64,000 nt of DNA from positions 5,703,501 to 5,767,500 of the forward strand of contig NZ_CP048810.1 of assembly GCF_013347965.1 (NCBI RefSeq). The letters are read 5' to 3'. The notes beneath the pieces are model-generated. The model was given only the letters and a program-made list of their open reading frames with translations. It was not told the DNA's origin and did no database searches. Source of the DNA: Pseudomonas bijieensis. GTDB lineage: Bacteria; Pseudomonadota; Gammaproteobacteria; Pseudomonadales; Pseudomonadaceae. Below are positions 17,815-26,537 of this stretch, piece by piece (positions within the stretch are counted from its first letter, which is position 1; each line of letters opens with the position of its first letter). A program made the position numbers and the translations under genes.

Positions 17815-18645
17815 ATGTCCGCCGTGGAAACCGTCGTGGACAGTGCAGACAGCCAGGCCGGCGCGCAGCAGGAACTGCCGTTCGCCATGGTCTACGGCCA
17901 GGCGGTCATGGAAATGCCCCTGGACCTGTACATTCCGCCGGATGCGCTGGAAGTGTTCCTCGAAGCCTTCGAGGGCCCGCTCGACCTGCTGCTGTACCTG
18001 ATCCGCAAACAGAACATCAATATCCTCGACATCCCTGTGGCGGAAATCACCCGCCAGTACATGGGCTACGTCGAGTTGATGCAGTCGGTGCGCCTGGAAC
18101 TGGCGGCCGAGTACCTGGTGATGGCGGCCATGCTGGCCGAGATCAAGTCGCGGATGCTGCTGCCACGTTCGGCCGAGGTTGAAGCGGAAGAAGACGACCC
18201 GCGCGCCGAGCTGATCCGTCGCTTGCAGGAGTACGAGCGCTTCAAGGTCGCCGCCGAAGGCCTTGATGGTTTGAACCGGGTCGGGCGCGATGTGGTGGTG
18301 CCCAAGCTCGATGCCCCCGAGGCGCGGGCGCGCAAGTTGCTGCCGGATGTGAGCCTGGAAGAGTTGCTGATGTCCATGGCCGAGGTCCTGCGCCGGGGCG
18401 ATATGTTTGAAAGTCACCAGGTCAGCCGTGAAGCGCTGTCCACCCGCGAGCGCATGAGCGATGTGCTGGAGCGGCTCAAGGGCGGCGGCTTCGTGCCGTT
18501 CGTCGAGTTGTTCACCGCCGAGGAAGGGCGCTTGGGGGTGGTGGTGACGTTTATGGCGGTCCTGGAATTGGTCAAGGAATCCTTGGTCGAGCTGGTGCAG
18601 AATGAGCCGTTCGCAGCGATCCACGTGCGGGCACGAGCCGAATAA
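17815..18645 (+). CDS. scpA: ScpA, chromosome segregation and condensation protein
   Basis: A 276-aa kleisin subunit of the Smc-ScpAB condensin. The conserved core begins at FLEAFEGPLDLLLYLIRKQN (about residues 48-67), followed by DIPVAEITRQYM and LAAEYLVMAAMLAEIKSRML. The C-terminal winged helix is near VVTFMAVLELVKE. About 45 extra N-terminal residues precede the core. It starts at the base after the yciO stop and is followed 11 nt later by scpB, the usual pairing. It acts on the nucleoid with Smc to organise and segregate chromosomes. Confidence 0.93.
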   Translation: MSAVETVVDSADSQAGAQQELPFAMVYGQAVMEMPLDLYIPPDALEVFLEAFEGPLDLLLYLIRKQNINILDIPVAEITRQYMGYVELMQSVRLELAAEYLVMAAMLAEIKSRMLLPRSAEVEAEEDDPRAELIRRLQEYERFKVAAEGLDGLNRVGRDVVVPKLDAPEARARKLLPDVSLEELLMSMAEVLRRGDMFESHQVSREALSTRERMSDVLERLKGGGFVPFVELFTAEEGRLGVVVTFMAVLELVKESLVELVQNEPFAAIHVRARAE

Positions 18646-18656
18646 CGAGCAAATCA

Positions 18657-19652
18657 ATGAATCTGACTGAACCCCGCGAGCTGGCCCCCTTGCTTGAAGC
18701 TTTCCTGTTGGCCTCGGGAAAGCCGCAATCGATGGAAAAGCTGTTCGAACTCTTCGAAGAAGGCGAGCGGCCTGATCCGGCCGTGTTCAAGAAAGCCCTG
18801 ACACTCTTGGGTAAATCCTGCGAGGGGCGGGCTTTCGAGCTCAAGGAAGTGGCGTCCGGTTATCGCCTGCAGATCCGCGAGAAGTTCGCGCCCTGGGTTG
18901 GGCGCCTGTGGGAAGAGCGGCCGCAGCGTTATTCTCGCGCCATGCTCGAAACCATGGCATTGATTGCCTATCGCCAGCCGATCACTCGGGGCGAGATCGA
19001 AGATGTGCGGGGCGTGGCGGTCAACAGTCATATCGTCAAGACGCTGCTGGAGCGCGAGTGGATCCGCGTCGTCGGCTACCGTGATGTACCGGGCAAACCG
19101 GCGATGTTCGCCACCACCAAGGCTTTTCTCGACCACTTCAACCTGAAGAACCTGGACGACTTGCCGCCGCTGGCCGAACTGCGGGAGCTGGAGCCCGAAC
19201 CGATGCTGGAGTTCGACGACGTCCCGGTACCCCAGGGCCTACAGGAGCTGGCCGACGCCAGTGCGGAGCCGGAGGAGCCCAAGGAAGAGACCAGTTTCCA
19301 CTCATTGTTGCTGGAGCTGGACACCATGGAGGAGGGGCTCAAGACCGATTTCGACGACTTGCTGCGTGAAGGTCCTGGCCTCGAGGGCGAGTCGGATGAG
19401 TTGGCGGAGCCCGATAGCCCGGTGGGGCCTGCACCAGAGCCAGAACCGGAATCGGAACCGGAACCGGAACCGGAACCGGAACCGGAACCGGAACCGGAAG
19501 AAGACATCCTCGGCGTCGCCGAAGCTCGGGAAAAACTGCTGGCCGCTGTCGCCGCCCTCCAGCCGCCGGAACCCGAACTGAGCGACGAAGAGGCCGAAGC
19601 TCGCGCCCTGGCTGAAGCGATCGAAAACGAACGGCGCCAGTTCGACGACTGA
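18657..19652 (+). CDS. scpB: ScpB, with a Pro-Glu repeat tail
   Basis: A 331-aa ScpB subunit that dimerises and binds ScpA. The two winged-helix domains cover about residues 1-175, with the landmark ETMALIAYRQPITRGEIEDV and the following VNSHIVKTLLEREWIR. The remaining roughly 150 residues are acidic and low complexity, including a run of PE dipeptides (about 262-282) encoded by ten hexamers CCGGAA or near copies. Typical ScpB proteins are near 200 aa, so the tail is a lineage-specific extension likely to vary in length. It directly follows scpA. Confidence 0.92.
   Translation: MNLTEPRELAPLLEAFLLASGKPQSMEKLFELFEEGERPDPAVFKKALTLLGKSCEGRAFELKEVASGYRLQIREKFAPWVGRLWEERPQRYSRAMLETMALIAYRQPITRGEIEDVRGVAVNSHIVKTLLEREWIRVVGYRDVPGKPAMFATTKAFLDHFNLKNLDDLPPLAELRELEPEPMLEFDDVPVPQGLQELADASAEPEEPKEETSFHSLLLELDTMEEGLKTDFDDLLREGPGLEGESDELAEPDSPVGPAPEPEPESEPEPEPEPEPEPEPEEDILGVAEAREKLLAAVAALQPPEPELSDEEAEARALAEAIENERRQFDD
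19440..19499 (+). repeat. Hexanucleotide tandem repeat CCGGAA inside scpB
   Basis: Ten consecutive 6-bp units (the first, CCAGAA, and the third, TCGGAA, are variants; the last seven are perfect) encode Pro-Glu repeats. The unit length keeps the frame, so slippage would change tail length without disrupting the gene. Confidence 0.95.
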
Positions 19653-19988
19653 TTCAACTGGTTTGGAAACGCTGGCTGATCCACCTCCGTCCCCTGTGGG
19701 AGCTGAGCTTGCTCGCGATGACGGAGTAACATTCAGCATCAATGCAGGCTGACCCGCCGCCATCGCGAGCAAGCTCGGCTCCCACAGGGGGCTTCATTAA
19801 GTCCCCACCAAACGGGAAGCCACCGGTCGGCGGAAAAACGCTGAGCGCGCGTCGATCAACTAGTCTTTGATGCGCAATCGCCGCAACGAGCGTATGATTC
19901 GCGACCCTTTGGCGATCCCTTCGTCGAAGACCCGTTTTCAAAGTGTCAGGCCGCGTGCCTGGCCCGACCACACCGGGAGGTGCCCAGA
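19653..19988. other. Gene-free gap between scpB and rluB, with a REPIN
   Basis: The gap holds a REPIN at 19691-19790 (CCCCTGTGGGAGCTGAGCTT opposed by ATCGCGAGCAAGCTCGGCTC). The rest, 19791-19988, probably contains the rluB promoter, but I could not pick a convincing -35/-10 pair. No small gene is evident. Confidence 0.7.
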
Positions 19989-21224
19989 ATGAAAGACCAA
20001 GACCAGAACGACAGCCAGGAAATCGGCCCAGCAGGCGAGAAGCTGCAAAAAGTCCTCGCCCGTATCGGCGTCGGTTCGCGCCGCGACGTGGAAGCCTGGA
20101 TCACCCAGGGCCGGATCAAGGTCAACGGCAAAGATGCCACCTTGGGCCTGCGTGTCGACATGCACGATGCCATCACCATCGATGGCAAGGTGATCAAGCG
20201 TGAAGAGGCCGCCGAAACGGTGCGCCGCGTGATCATGTACAACAAGCCCGACGGCGAGATCTGCACCCGTGACGACCCGGAAGGCCGTCCGACCGTGTTC
20301 GACAAGATGCCACGTCCGAAAGAAGGCCGCTGGATCAACATCGGTCGCCTGGACATCAACACCACCGGTTTGCTGATGTTCACCACCGACGGTGAGCTGG
20401 CCAACCGTTTGATGCACCCATCCTACGAGATGGACCGCGAATACGCCGTGCGCGTACGTGGCGAAGTCGACGACGAGATGATCGAGCGCCTCAAGGCCGG
20501 CGTCGTGCTGGAAGATGGCCCGGCGCGTTTCACCGACATCAAGCAGGCGCCCGGCGGTGAAGGTTTCAACCACTGGTACCACTGCGTGGTGATGGAAGGC
20601 CGTAACCGTGAAGTGCGTCGCCTGTGGGAATCCCAGGGGTTGGTGGTCAGCCGTTTGAAGCGCGTGCGTTTCGGCCCGGTGTTCCTCAACTCCGACCTGC
20701 CGATGGGCCGCTGGCGTGAAATGAGCCAGTACGAAGTCGACATCCTGGCCGCCGAAGTGGGCCTCAAGCCGGTGGCGATGCCGCAGATGACCGCCAAGAG
20801 CAAGGACAAGCTGGAGCGGATGCAGCGTAAGTCTTCGCGTCCGATGGGCAAGACCGAGCGCGTGCGTACGCTGCGTCCGGCTGCTGAAGGTGCGCCGACC
20901 GGCCCGCGTCCTTCCCGCGAGCCGCAGATCGAAGGTGAACGCCCGGCCCGCAAGCCGGCGCCACGTCAGGACGGCGAACGCGGCCCGCGCACGCCACGCC
21001 CGGCCAATGGCCGGACTGAACGCGGTGAAGGTCGCGGTGCTCCAGCCGGTCGTGGTACGCCAGTGGCCGATCGCCCGGCCGACACCAAGCGCCCGGCCAA
21101 GCCGGCGCCGAAAAAGCGCCCGGGTATCGTCCTGGTCGACCGCGACGCGCCATCGGGCAAGCGCCGCGGGGCACCGGCGGGTTCGGGGCAACGTCCGGGG
21201 TTTGGGCGTCGCAAGCCTGAGTGA
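19989..21224 (+). CDS. rluB: RluB 23S rRNA pseudouridine synthase, long basic tail
   Basis: A 411-aa enzyme that makes pseudouridine 2605 of 23S rRNA (E. coli numbering). An N-terminal S4 RNA-binding domain (EKLQKVLARIGVGSRRDVEA) is followed by the RsuA-type catalytic domain, with the catalytic Asp in NIGRLDINTTGLLMFT and the motif GRNREVRRLWES. The ATG at 19989 follows GGGAGG by 8 nt. From about residue 255 to the end the protein is an Arg/Lys/Pro-rich disordered extension (PARKPAPRQDGERG, KPAPKKRPG), probably aiding RNA or ribosome binding. A terminator follows. Confidence 0.92.
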   Translation: MKDQDQNDSQEIGPAGEKLQKVLARIGVGSRRDVEAWITQGRIKVNGKDATLGLRVDMHDAITIDGKVIKREEAAETVRRVIMYNKPDGEICTRDDPEGRPTVFDKMPRPKEGRWINIGRLDINTTGLLMFTTDGELANRLMHPSYEMDREYAVRVRGEVDDEMIERLKAGVVLEDGPARFTDIKQAPGGEGFNHWYHCVVMEGRNREVRRLWESQGLVVSRLKRVRFGPVFLNSDLPMGRWREMSQYEVDILAAEVGLKPVAMPQMTAKSKDKLERMQRKSSRPMGKTERVRTLRPAAEGAPTGPRPSREPQIEGERPARKPAPRQDGERGPRTPRPANGRTERGEGRGAPAGRGTPVADRPADTKRPAKPAPKKRPGIVLVDRDAPSGKRRGAPAGSGQRPGFGRRKPE

Positions 21225-21258
21225 GGCAGCGGTAAGTTTCTAGCTGCTCGCGGCAAGG

Positions 21259-21291
21259 AAAAACGGCAACCATTGGGTTGCCGTTTTTTTT
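21259..21291 (+). terminator. Rho-independent terminator after rluB
   Basis: Stem CGGCAACC (21264-21271) / GGTTGCCG (21276-21283) extended by A-T pairs, tetraloop ATTG, then a run of eight T. Confidence 0.92.
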
Positions 21292-21324
21292 ACCTGACTT
21301 TTAGTGATGCGGTATTAATAAGTC

Positions 21325-21423
21325 CGCCATCGCGAGCAGGCTCGCTCCGCAATGAGACGGCGCCGAGCTCGTATCCCCATTCACTGAAGATCAACTGTGG
21401 GAGCGAGCCTGCTCGCGATGGCG
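21325..21423. repeat. REPIN
   Basis: CGCCATCGCGAGCAGGCTCGCT and the inverted arm TGTGGGAGCGAGCCTGCTCG flank about 50 nt. It lies between the rluB terminator and the end of the M29-like gene. Confidence 0.85.
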
Positions 21424-21449
21424 TCAGTAGCACCACCATTAAACTCAGC

Positions 21450-22415
21450 CTACAACACAAACCGCCCGTCAAACATCGGCTCATTATCCAGGGCCAACAC
21501 GCCTCCCTCGAAAATCAGATCCAGGTGATGGCTACCCTTGGCCCCGCCACCGAGCCCCAGGTGCAGGCCGCAATGGCGCTCCTCGAAGCCGGCATTGCGG
21601 GCGTACAGGCTCTTGACCCCTTCGTTGGTGCCGATTCCCAGTTCTTCGATGCGACGGTTGGATGGATTGGCGTCCAGGTACTTGTTGAAGTCGTGCTCCA
21701 AACCCGGAACGTCGGTGGCGATTTTCTGGATGGTGGAGTCTTCGATCCACAGCTCCAGCGGCGATTGCAGCACACCGTATTTGCGTGCGAACGGGATGGT
21801 GCTCAGGAATGTGCCGACGAATTTCACCCGGCCATTGATGGTGTCGCTGTGGGTGGCGATTTCGCCGGGGGCCAGGTCGTAGTTGCCGAGGCCGTTGATG
21901 TCGGTCCATTTCTTCACGCTGCCCAGGGCTGTGTCGAAATACGAACCGTGGTCATCCTGGAAGCTCAGGGTCGTCGCTTGGGACATGCGCCGGATCAGGT
22001 GACTGTTGAGCCCGGCGATACGCTGGGGAATCACGCTGAAAGTGTCGTAGAAATAGTCGCCGTAATCCTTGAACAGCAGCGATTTCTTCCAGTTGTCGGC
22101 CATCACGCCTTGCAGTGCGCGGACAAAGTCCGGGCCGTCGGGTCGAGGGTTGGGCAGGGTGGAGGAGTCGTAGAAGAAAATATACAGATCGCTGTCGGCA
22201 ATGGCCTTGGACAGGCGTTCCGTGGATTCAAGGTCCAGGCGCATGGCACTGAACCGGAAGGGCGAACAGCTACCAGCCTGTTCGGCGATGGCGCCGGTCA
22301 GCGCTTCGTAGTCAGCCGTATGGCCGAGCAGCACCTTGGCGGGCTGGATGCCGGCCAGTGCGGGATGGTGTTCGAGGTAGTAAAGGAAATGTGAGATGGC
22401 TTGTTGTGTGTCCAT
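21450..22415 (-). CDS. M29-like (AmpS/PepS-type) metallopeptidase relative
   Basis: A 321-aa protein, shorter than typical M29 aminopeptidases (about 410 aa). The C-terminal half retains an M29-like ligand set: Glu185 in LAPGEIATHSD, Glu258 in RRIEELGIGTNEG, His285 in CGLHLGLGGG, and His297/Asp299 in SHHLDLIF. These correspond to the two Glu, His and His-x-Asp of the dinuclear site. The N-terminal half is divergent. It is downstream of a 45-codon gene on the same strand, suggesting the small peptide is its substrate or partner. It could be a processing or modifying enzyme rather than a general aminopeptidase. Family placement is by motif recognition only. Confidence 0.68.
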   Translation of the reverse strand: MDTQQAISHFLYYLEHHPALAGIQPAKVLLGHTADYEALTGAIAEQAGSCSPFRFSAMRLDLESTERLSKAIADSDLYIFFYDSSTLPNPRPDGPDFVRALQGVMADNWKKSLLFKDYGDYFYDTFSVIPQRIAGLNSHLIRRMSQATTLSFQDDHGSYFDTALGSVKKWTDINGLGNYDLAPGEIATHSDTINGRVKFVGTFLSTIPFARKYGVLQSPLELWIEDSTIQKIATDVPGLEHDFNKYLDANPSNRRIEELGIGTNEGVKSLYARNAGFEERHCGLHLGLGGGAKGSHHLDLIFEGGVLALDNEPMFDGRFVL

Positions 22416-22422
22416 GCTTATT

Positions 22423-22455
22423 CTTCCCTGACAAGTTCATTAACTTCCCTGACAA
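22423..22455 (-). repeat. Two direct repeats TTGTCAGGGAAG before the M29-like gene
   Basis: On the minus strand TTGTCAGGGAAG occurs at 22455-22444 and 22434-22423, 21 nt apart, separated by the small palindrome AAGTTAATGAACTT. The second copy supplies the probable ribosome binding site. CAGGGAAG is close to the RsmA/CsrA recognition core (CANGGAYG), so translational control is possible. Confidence 0.55.
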
Positions 22456-22507
22456 CCGGCAAAAAGTGGCGGAGTCGACCGGCCGGATCGCCTCCGCCGG
22501 GCGATGC

Positions 22508-22645
22508 CTACAGAGGCCACATCGCCGTGCCGAATGGAACGACGGCGTCGGCTTGCATCATTTCAACGGCGGCTTCATGGGTTGGGGCTTCAAACCATTC
22601 GTCCAGTTGCAGTTCGGTTTCCAAGTCTTTGTCCAGTGCTTGCAT
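22508..22645 (-). CDS. 45-aa putative precursor peptide
   Basis: A short gene read directly from the minus strand. ATG at 22645 is preceded by TAGGAG with a 6-nt spacer, one of the best ribosome binding sites in the window. The frame ends at TAG (22508-22510). The product begins MQALDKDLETELQLDEWFEA, continues PTHEAAVEMMQADA, and ends VVPFGTAMWPL. It therefore has an acidic amphipathic N-terminal part and a short uncharged C-terminal part with Pro, Phe, Trp and Met, the architecture of a leader plus core in ribosomally made peptides. No signal peptide and no family recognised. The M29-like gene follows after 92 nt. Confidence 0.72.
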   Translation of the reverse strand: MQALDKDLETELQLDEWFEAPTHEAAVEMMQADAVVPFGTAMWPL

Positions 22646-23292
22646 AGTGAATCTCCTAGATGACTTTTACGGAAATTAGCGGCTCGATTCGGCGAGTGGA
22701 AACAGGCCGGCAACGGCACCGCAGAACTTGTCGGCACGATGCCTTGGCAAGTCGCTGAAAACCTAGTCGAGGGTTTTTTGGATTGCAAAAAAATAATTTT
22801 ATTTTTTTCGTTTGAACTTTTTGTTCCATTTTCGCCGTAAAAATTACTCATTCAAAAACAGTTGGCTGTGTAGTTTTTTGCTTAGGTAGCTAGCTACCGT
22901 CAATTTGCAGTCGGCTTACAGAAAATTCCCACATGGAAATTTTGCGTTACGTCTTGTAAAGAAATGCTGACGATTTTTGCCTATCAAGCCGGCCTGTACC
23001 GGTGTTTGGCTGCGCTGTAAGAAAAAGCTGCCGAAGAGGTCGGTTTGACGGGTTTTCCGACACTTCGCAGCGCTTGTTTCAAACCGGCGGGACGGGTCAG
23101 ATGCGCGGCAGACCTGATGTACGGGGTGCGCGGGTGTCTGGTCGCGGTGGGGCAGCGGTGTACAATGCGCCGCGTTTTACTGTGACCCTTCGCGTACCCA
23201 CGCATTTTCAAGGTTATCCGCCTTGTTCACTCCGCCACGCCACGAGCGTGTCGGGTTCGATTTCGTCACAGATAAAAACAAATAGGTGACGC
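22646..23292. other. AT-rich intergenic island between the peptide gene and the permease
   Basis: A 647-nt gap between divergent genes. The stretch 22768-22860 is strikingly AT-rich (runs of A and T around AAAAAAATAATTTTATTTTT) and must contain the upstream region of the peptide gene. TACAAT at 23161-23166 could be a -10 element for the permease. Nothing that looks like a gene was found on either strand. Confidence 0.6.
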
Positions 23293-24714
23293 ATGACCGT
23301 TGTAGAAAATACGCATTCAGGCGAGCTGAAGCGCGGCCTGAAAAATCGCCACATTCAACTGATCGCCCTCGGCGGCGCGATCGGTACCGGCCTGTTCCTC
23401 GGTTCGGCGGGCGTACTGAAATCGGCCGGCCCATCGATGATCCTCGGCTACGCCATTTGTGGTCTCATCGCTTTCATGATCATGCGCCAGCTGGGTGAAA
23501 TGATCGTCGAAGAACCCGTGGCCGGTTCCTTCAGTCACTTTGCCCACAAGTACTGGGGTGGTTTCGCCGGTTTCCTGTCGGGCTGGAACTGCTGGATTCT
23601 TTACATCCTGGTGGGCATGTCCGAGCTGACCGCGGTCGGCAAGTACATCCATTACTGGGCCCCGGAGATCCCGACCTGGGCTTCGGCAGCCGCGTTTTTC
23701 ATCCTGATCAACGCCATCAACCTGGCCAACGTCAAAGTCTTCGGCGAAGCCGAATTCTGGTTCGCGATCATCAAGGTCGTGGCGATTGTCGGCATGATTG
23801 CCCTGGGCAGCTACCTGCTGGTCAGTGGCCATGGCGGCCCGCAAGCGTCGGTGACCAACCTGTGGTCCCACGGTGGATTCTTCCCCAACGGCGTGAGCGG
23901 GTTGGTGATGGCCATGGCGATCATCATGTTCTCCTTCGGTGGCCTGGAAATGCTCGGTTTTACCGCCGCCGAGGCCGACAAGCCGAAAACCGTGATCCCC
24001 AAGGCCATCAACCAGGTGATCTACCGGATCCTGATTTTCTATATCGGCGCACTCGTGGTGCTGCTGTCCCTGACCCCTTGGGACAGCCTGCTGACCACCC
24101 TCAACGCTTCCGGCGATGCCTACAGCGGCAGCCCGTTCGTGCAGGTGTTCTCGATGCTGGGCAGCAACACCGCCGCGCACATCCTCAACTTCGTCGTGCT
24201 GACCGCCGCGCTGTCGGTGTACAACAGCGGCACCTATTGCAACAGCCGCATGCTGCTGGGCATGGCCGAGCAGGGCGATGCGCCCAAGGTCTTGGCCAAG
24301 ATCGACAAGCGCGGCGTGCCGGTGCGTTCGATCCTCGCCTCGGCGGCCGTGACGCTGGTGGCGGTGCTGCTGAACTACCTGATCCCGCAACATGCGCTGG
24401 AGCTGCTGATGTCGCTGGTGGTCGCGACCCTGGTGATCAACTGGGCGATGATCAGCTACTCGCACTTCAAGTTCCGCCAGCACATGAACCAGACCCGTCA
24501 GACACCGCTGTTCAAGGCGCTGTGGTATCCGTACGGCAACTTCATTTGCCTGGCGTTCGTGGTGTTCATCCTCGGCGTAATGTTGCTGATCCCCGGCATC
24601 CAGATTTCGGTCTATGCGATTCCGGTGTGGGTGGTGTTCATGTGGGGGTGCTACGTCATCAAGAACAAGCGCAGTGCCCGGCATGAGCTGGCTGTGGCGG
24701 CTGCCGCCAAGTAA
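23293..24714 (+). CDS. Amino acid permease, AroP/PheP type
   Basis: A 473-aa proton-coupled amino acid permease of the APC/AAT family with 12 predicted membrane helices. The family signature IQLIALGGAIGTGLFLGSAG opens TM1. Other conserved parts are YAICGLIAFMIMRQLGEM, EEPVAGSFSHFAHKYWG and FSFGGLEMLGFTAAEADKPK. Overall it is closest to AroP/PheP aromatic permeases as I recall them, so Phe/Tyr/Trp are likely substrates, but substrate cannot be fixed from sequence. It is monocistronic with a terminator after it. Confidence 0.85.
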   Translation: MTVVENTHSGELKRGLKNRHIQLIALGGAIGTGLFLGSAGVLKSAGPSMILGYAICGLIAFMIMRQLGEMIVEEPVAGSFSHFAHKYWGGFAGFLSGWNCWILYILVGMSELTAVGKYIHYWAPEIPTWASAAAFFILINAINLANVKVFGEAEFWFAIIKVVAIVGMIALGSYLLVSGHGGPQASVTNLWSHGGFFPNGVSGLVMAMAIIMFSFGGLEMLGFTAAEADKPKTVIPKAINQVIYRILIFYIGALVVLLSLTPWDSLLTTLNASGDAYSGSPFVQVFSMLGSNTAAHILNFVVLTAALSVYNSGTYCNSRMLLGMAEQGDAPKVLAKIDKRGVPVRSILASAAVTLVAVLLNYLIPQHALELLMSLVVATLVINWAMISYSHFKFRQHMNQTRQTPLFKALWYPYGNFICLAFVVFILGVMLLIPGIQISVYAIPVWVVFMWGCYVIKNKRSARHELAVAAAAK

Positions 24715-24720
24715 GCGATC

Positions 24721-24768
24721 CCCTAAAACAACAAACCCGGCCGAGCGCCGGGTTTGTTGTTTTAGGGG
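24721..24768. terminator. Strong bidirectional terminator after the permease
   Basis: Near-perfect long stem CCTAAAACAACAAACCCGG / CCGGGTTTGTTGTTTTAGG around a CGAGCG-type loop; T-rich on both strands. Confidence 0.88.
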
Positions 24769-24825
24769 AAGGTGTTGTCCGGGGGATTCGCGGTATCCTG
24801 TGGGGCCTGATACCGGACGCTTTCC

Positions 24826-25239
24826 ATGCTGGCGATTTCCAACACCGTGCACATCCCCGACGCCGAGATCGAGCTGACGGCCATCCGTGCCCAGGGTGCA
24901 GGTGGGCAGAACGTCAACAAGGTTTCCAGCGCCGTGCACTTGCGCTTCGACATTCCGGCCTCGTCGCTGCCTGAATTCTACAAGGAGCGGCTGCTGGCCC
25001 TGCGCGACAGCCGCATCACCAGCGACGGTGTGCTGATTATCAAGGCACAGCAATATCGCACGCAGGAACAGAACCGGGCCGATGCCCTGGAGCGTCTGGT
25101 CGAACTGATCCTCAGCGCCACCAAGGTCGAAAAGAAACGCCGCCCGACCAAGCCGACCCTGGGTTCGAAAAAGCGTCGCCTGGAATCCAAGACCAAGCGC
25201 GGTTCGATCAAGGCTGGGCGCGGCAAAGTGGATTTCTAG
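24826..25239 (+). CDS. arfB: ArfB (YaeJ) ribosome rescue peptidyl-tRNA hydrolase
   Basis: A 137-aa release-factor-like hydrolase that frees ribosomes stalled without a stop codon. The catalytic GGQ is in [18 protein letters not shown] (residues about 22-39). The C-terminal tail is strongly basic ([19 protein letters not shown]), which binds the empty mRNA channel. Length fits E. coli ArfB (140 aa). Its stop overlaps that of the convergent MFS gene by 3 nt. Confidence 0.93.
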   Translation: MLAISNTVHIPDAEIELTAIRAQGAGGQNVNKVSSAVHLRFDIPASSLPEFYKERLLALRDSRITSDGVLIIKAQQYRTQEQNRADALERLVELILSATKVEKKRRPTKPTLGSKKRRLESKTKRGSIKAGRGKVDF

Positions 25240-26435
25240 TTTCTTTCCCGTTCCTGGCGATGCTTTGGCGCCTGTCGGTACAGGTAGATGCTCAATGCCA
25301 GGCCACCCAGGGCCGCCAGTGCGGCGAACAAGAAGATCGAGGCAAAGCCAAAACCTGCTGCAATCGCGCCGGCCAATGGCCCGGTGATCCCCAACGACAA
25401 GTCAATGAACAGCGAATAAGCGCCCACCGCCGCGCCACGGCTGGAGGCCGGCACCAGGTTGACCGCTTCCACGCCCAGCGCCGGAAACACCAGGGAAAAA
25501 CCGAAGCCGCTCAACGCCGCGCCCGCCAAGGCCCAATGGGCATCCGGAGCGAGCCACAGCAGCAACAACCCCAGGGTTTCCACCGACAGGCAGGCAATCG
25601 CCACGCGAAAGCCGCCCAGGCGGTTGATCAGGTTGCCAAAGAGCAAACGCGCGCCGATGAAGCTGGCGCCGAACAGGCTCAGGCACAGCACCGCGTTGTC
25701 CCAGTGCTGCGTTGCGTAATACAGGGTGATGAACGTGGCGATGGTGCCAAACCCGATGGAGCCCAGGGCCAGGCCACAGCCGTGGGGCAGGACGCGTCCC
25801 AGCACGTGCATGAACGGCAGGCGCTCGCCTGCGACGATGGGCGCGGCGGTTTTGCGCCAGGCCAGTGCCAGGCCCAGCAAGCCCAACAAGATAATACTGA
25901 CGCCCATGCTCCACAGTCCCAACGCATTGACCAGCCACACACCCAGCGGCGCGCCAATTGCCAGCGCGCCGTAGCTGGCGATGCCGTTCCAGGAAATCAC
26001 CTTCGCGGTATTCGCCGCGCCGACCCGGCCAATGCCCCAGCCAATCGAACCGGAGCCCACCAGGCTTTCCGCGCTGCCCAGCACCAGGCGACCGATCAAC
26101 AGGCTGATCAGGCTGAACACTGGCAGATGGGGCGTCCAGGCAGACACCAGCATGAACACACCGCTCAGACCGCAGCCGGCGAGGCCGAACATGACCGCAC
26201 GCTTGCTCCCCAGGTTGTCGATGATCTTTCCTGCATAAGGACGGCTGAGCAGGGTGGCCAGGTACTGCACGCTGATCACCAGCCCGGCGATCACCGCGCC
26301 GAAACCCAGCTCGCCGTGGACATATCCAGGTAGCACGGCCAGGGGAATACCGATGTTCAGGTAGCCAATGAATGTGAACAGGACGATGGAGACGACTTGC
26401 AGCGTGACCGCCAGGGGGCGCTGGGAATCTGACAT
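25236..26435 (-). CDS. MFS transporter
   Basis: A 399-aa major facilitator with 12 hydrophobic segments. Conserved elements include [26 protein letters not shown] in TM1 and the loop 2-3 motif [21 protein letters not shown], with the Arg-rich signature of the family. It resembles the YfcJ/YhhS (UPF0226) group. The start at 26435 is tentative because no good ribosome binding site is visible; an in-frame GTG 15 nt upstream is the alternative. Substrate unknown. It is convergent with arfB and has no partner genes. Confidence 0.8.
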   Translation of the reverse strand: MSDSQRPLAVTLQVVSIVLFTFIGYLNIGIPLAVLPGYVHGELGFGAVIAGLVISVQYLATLLSRPYAGKIIDNLGSKRAVMFGLAGCGLSGVFMLVSAWTPHLPVFSLISLLIGRLVLGSAESLVGSGSIGWGIGRVGAANTAKVISWNGIASYGALAIGAPLGVWLVNALGLWSMGVSIILLGLLGLALAWRKTAAPIVAGERLPFMHVLGRVLPHGCGLALGSIGFGTIATFITLYYATQHWDNAVLCLSLFGASFIGARLLFGNLINRLGGFRVAIACLSVETLGLLLLWLAPDAHWALAGAALSGFGFSLVFPALGVEAVNLVPASSRGAAVGAYSLFIDLSLGITGPLAGAIAAGFGFASIFLFAALAALGGLALSIYLYRQAPKHRQERERN

Positions 26436-26537
26436 GAGGAAAAGGTCCACGGAGCAGCAGGATAGATAGGCTGCTTATGATAACGGCGAGCGTGGTGGCT
26501 GGTCTTGGAAAAGTAAAACTATTTGCCCAATGGTTGC

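Noticed and set aside
22358..22663. 101-aa plus-strand frame opposite the 45-codon gene
   Set aside because: No ribosome binding site, Arg/Phe-rich shadow composition, and it crosses the intercistronic hairpin; the minus-strand peptide has a far better start signal.
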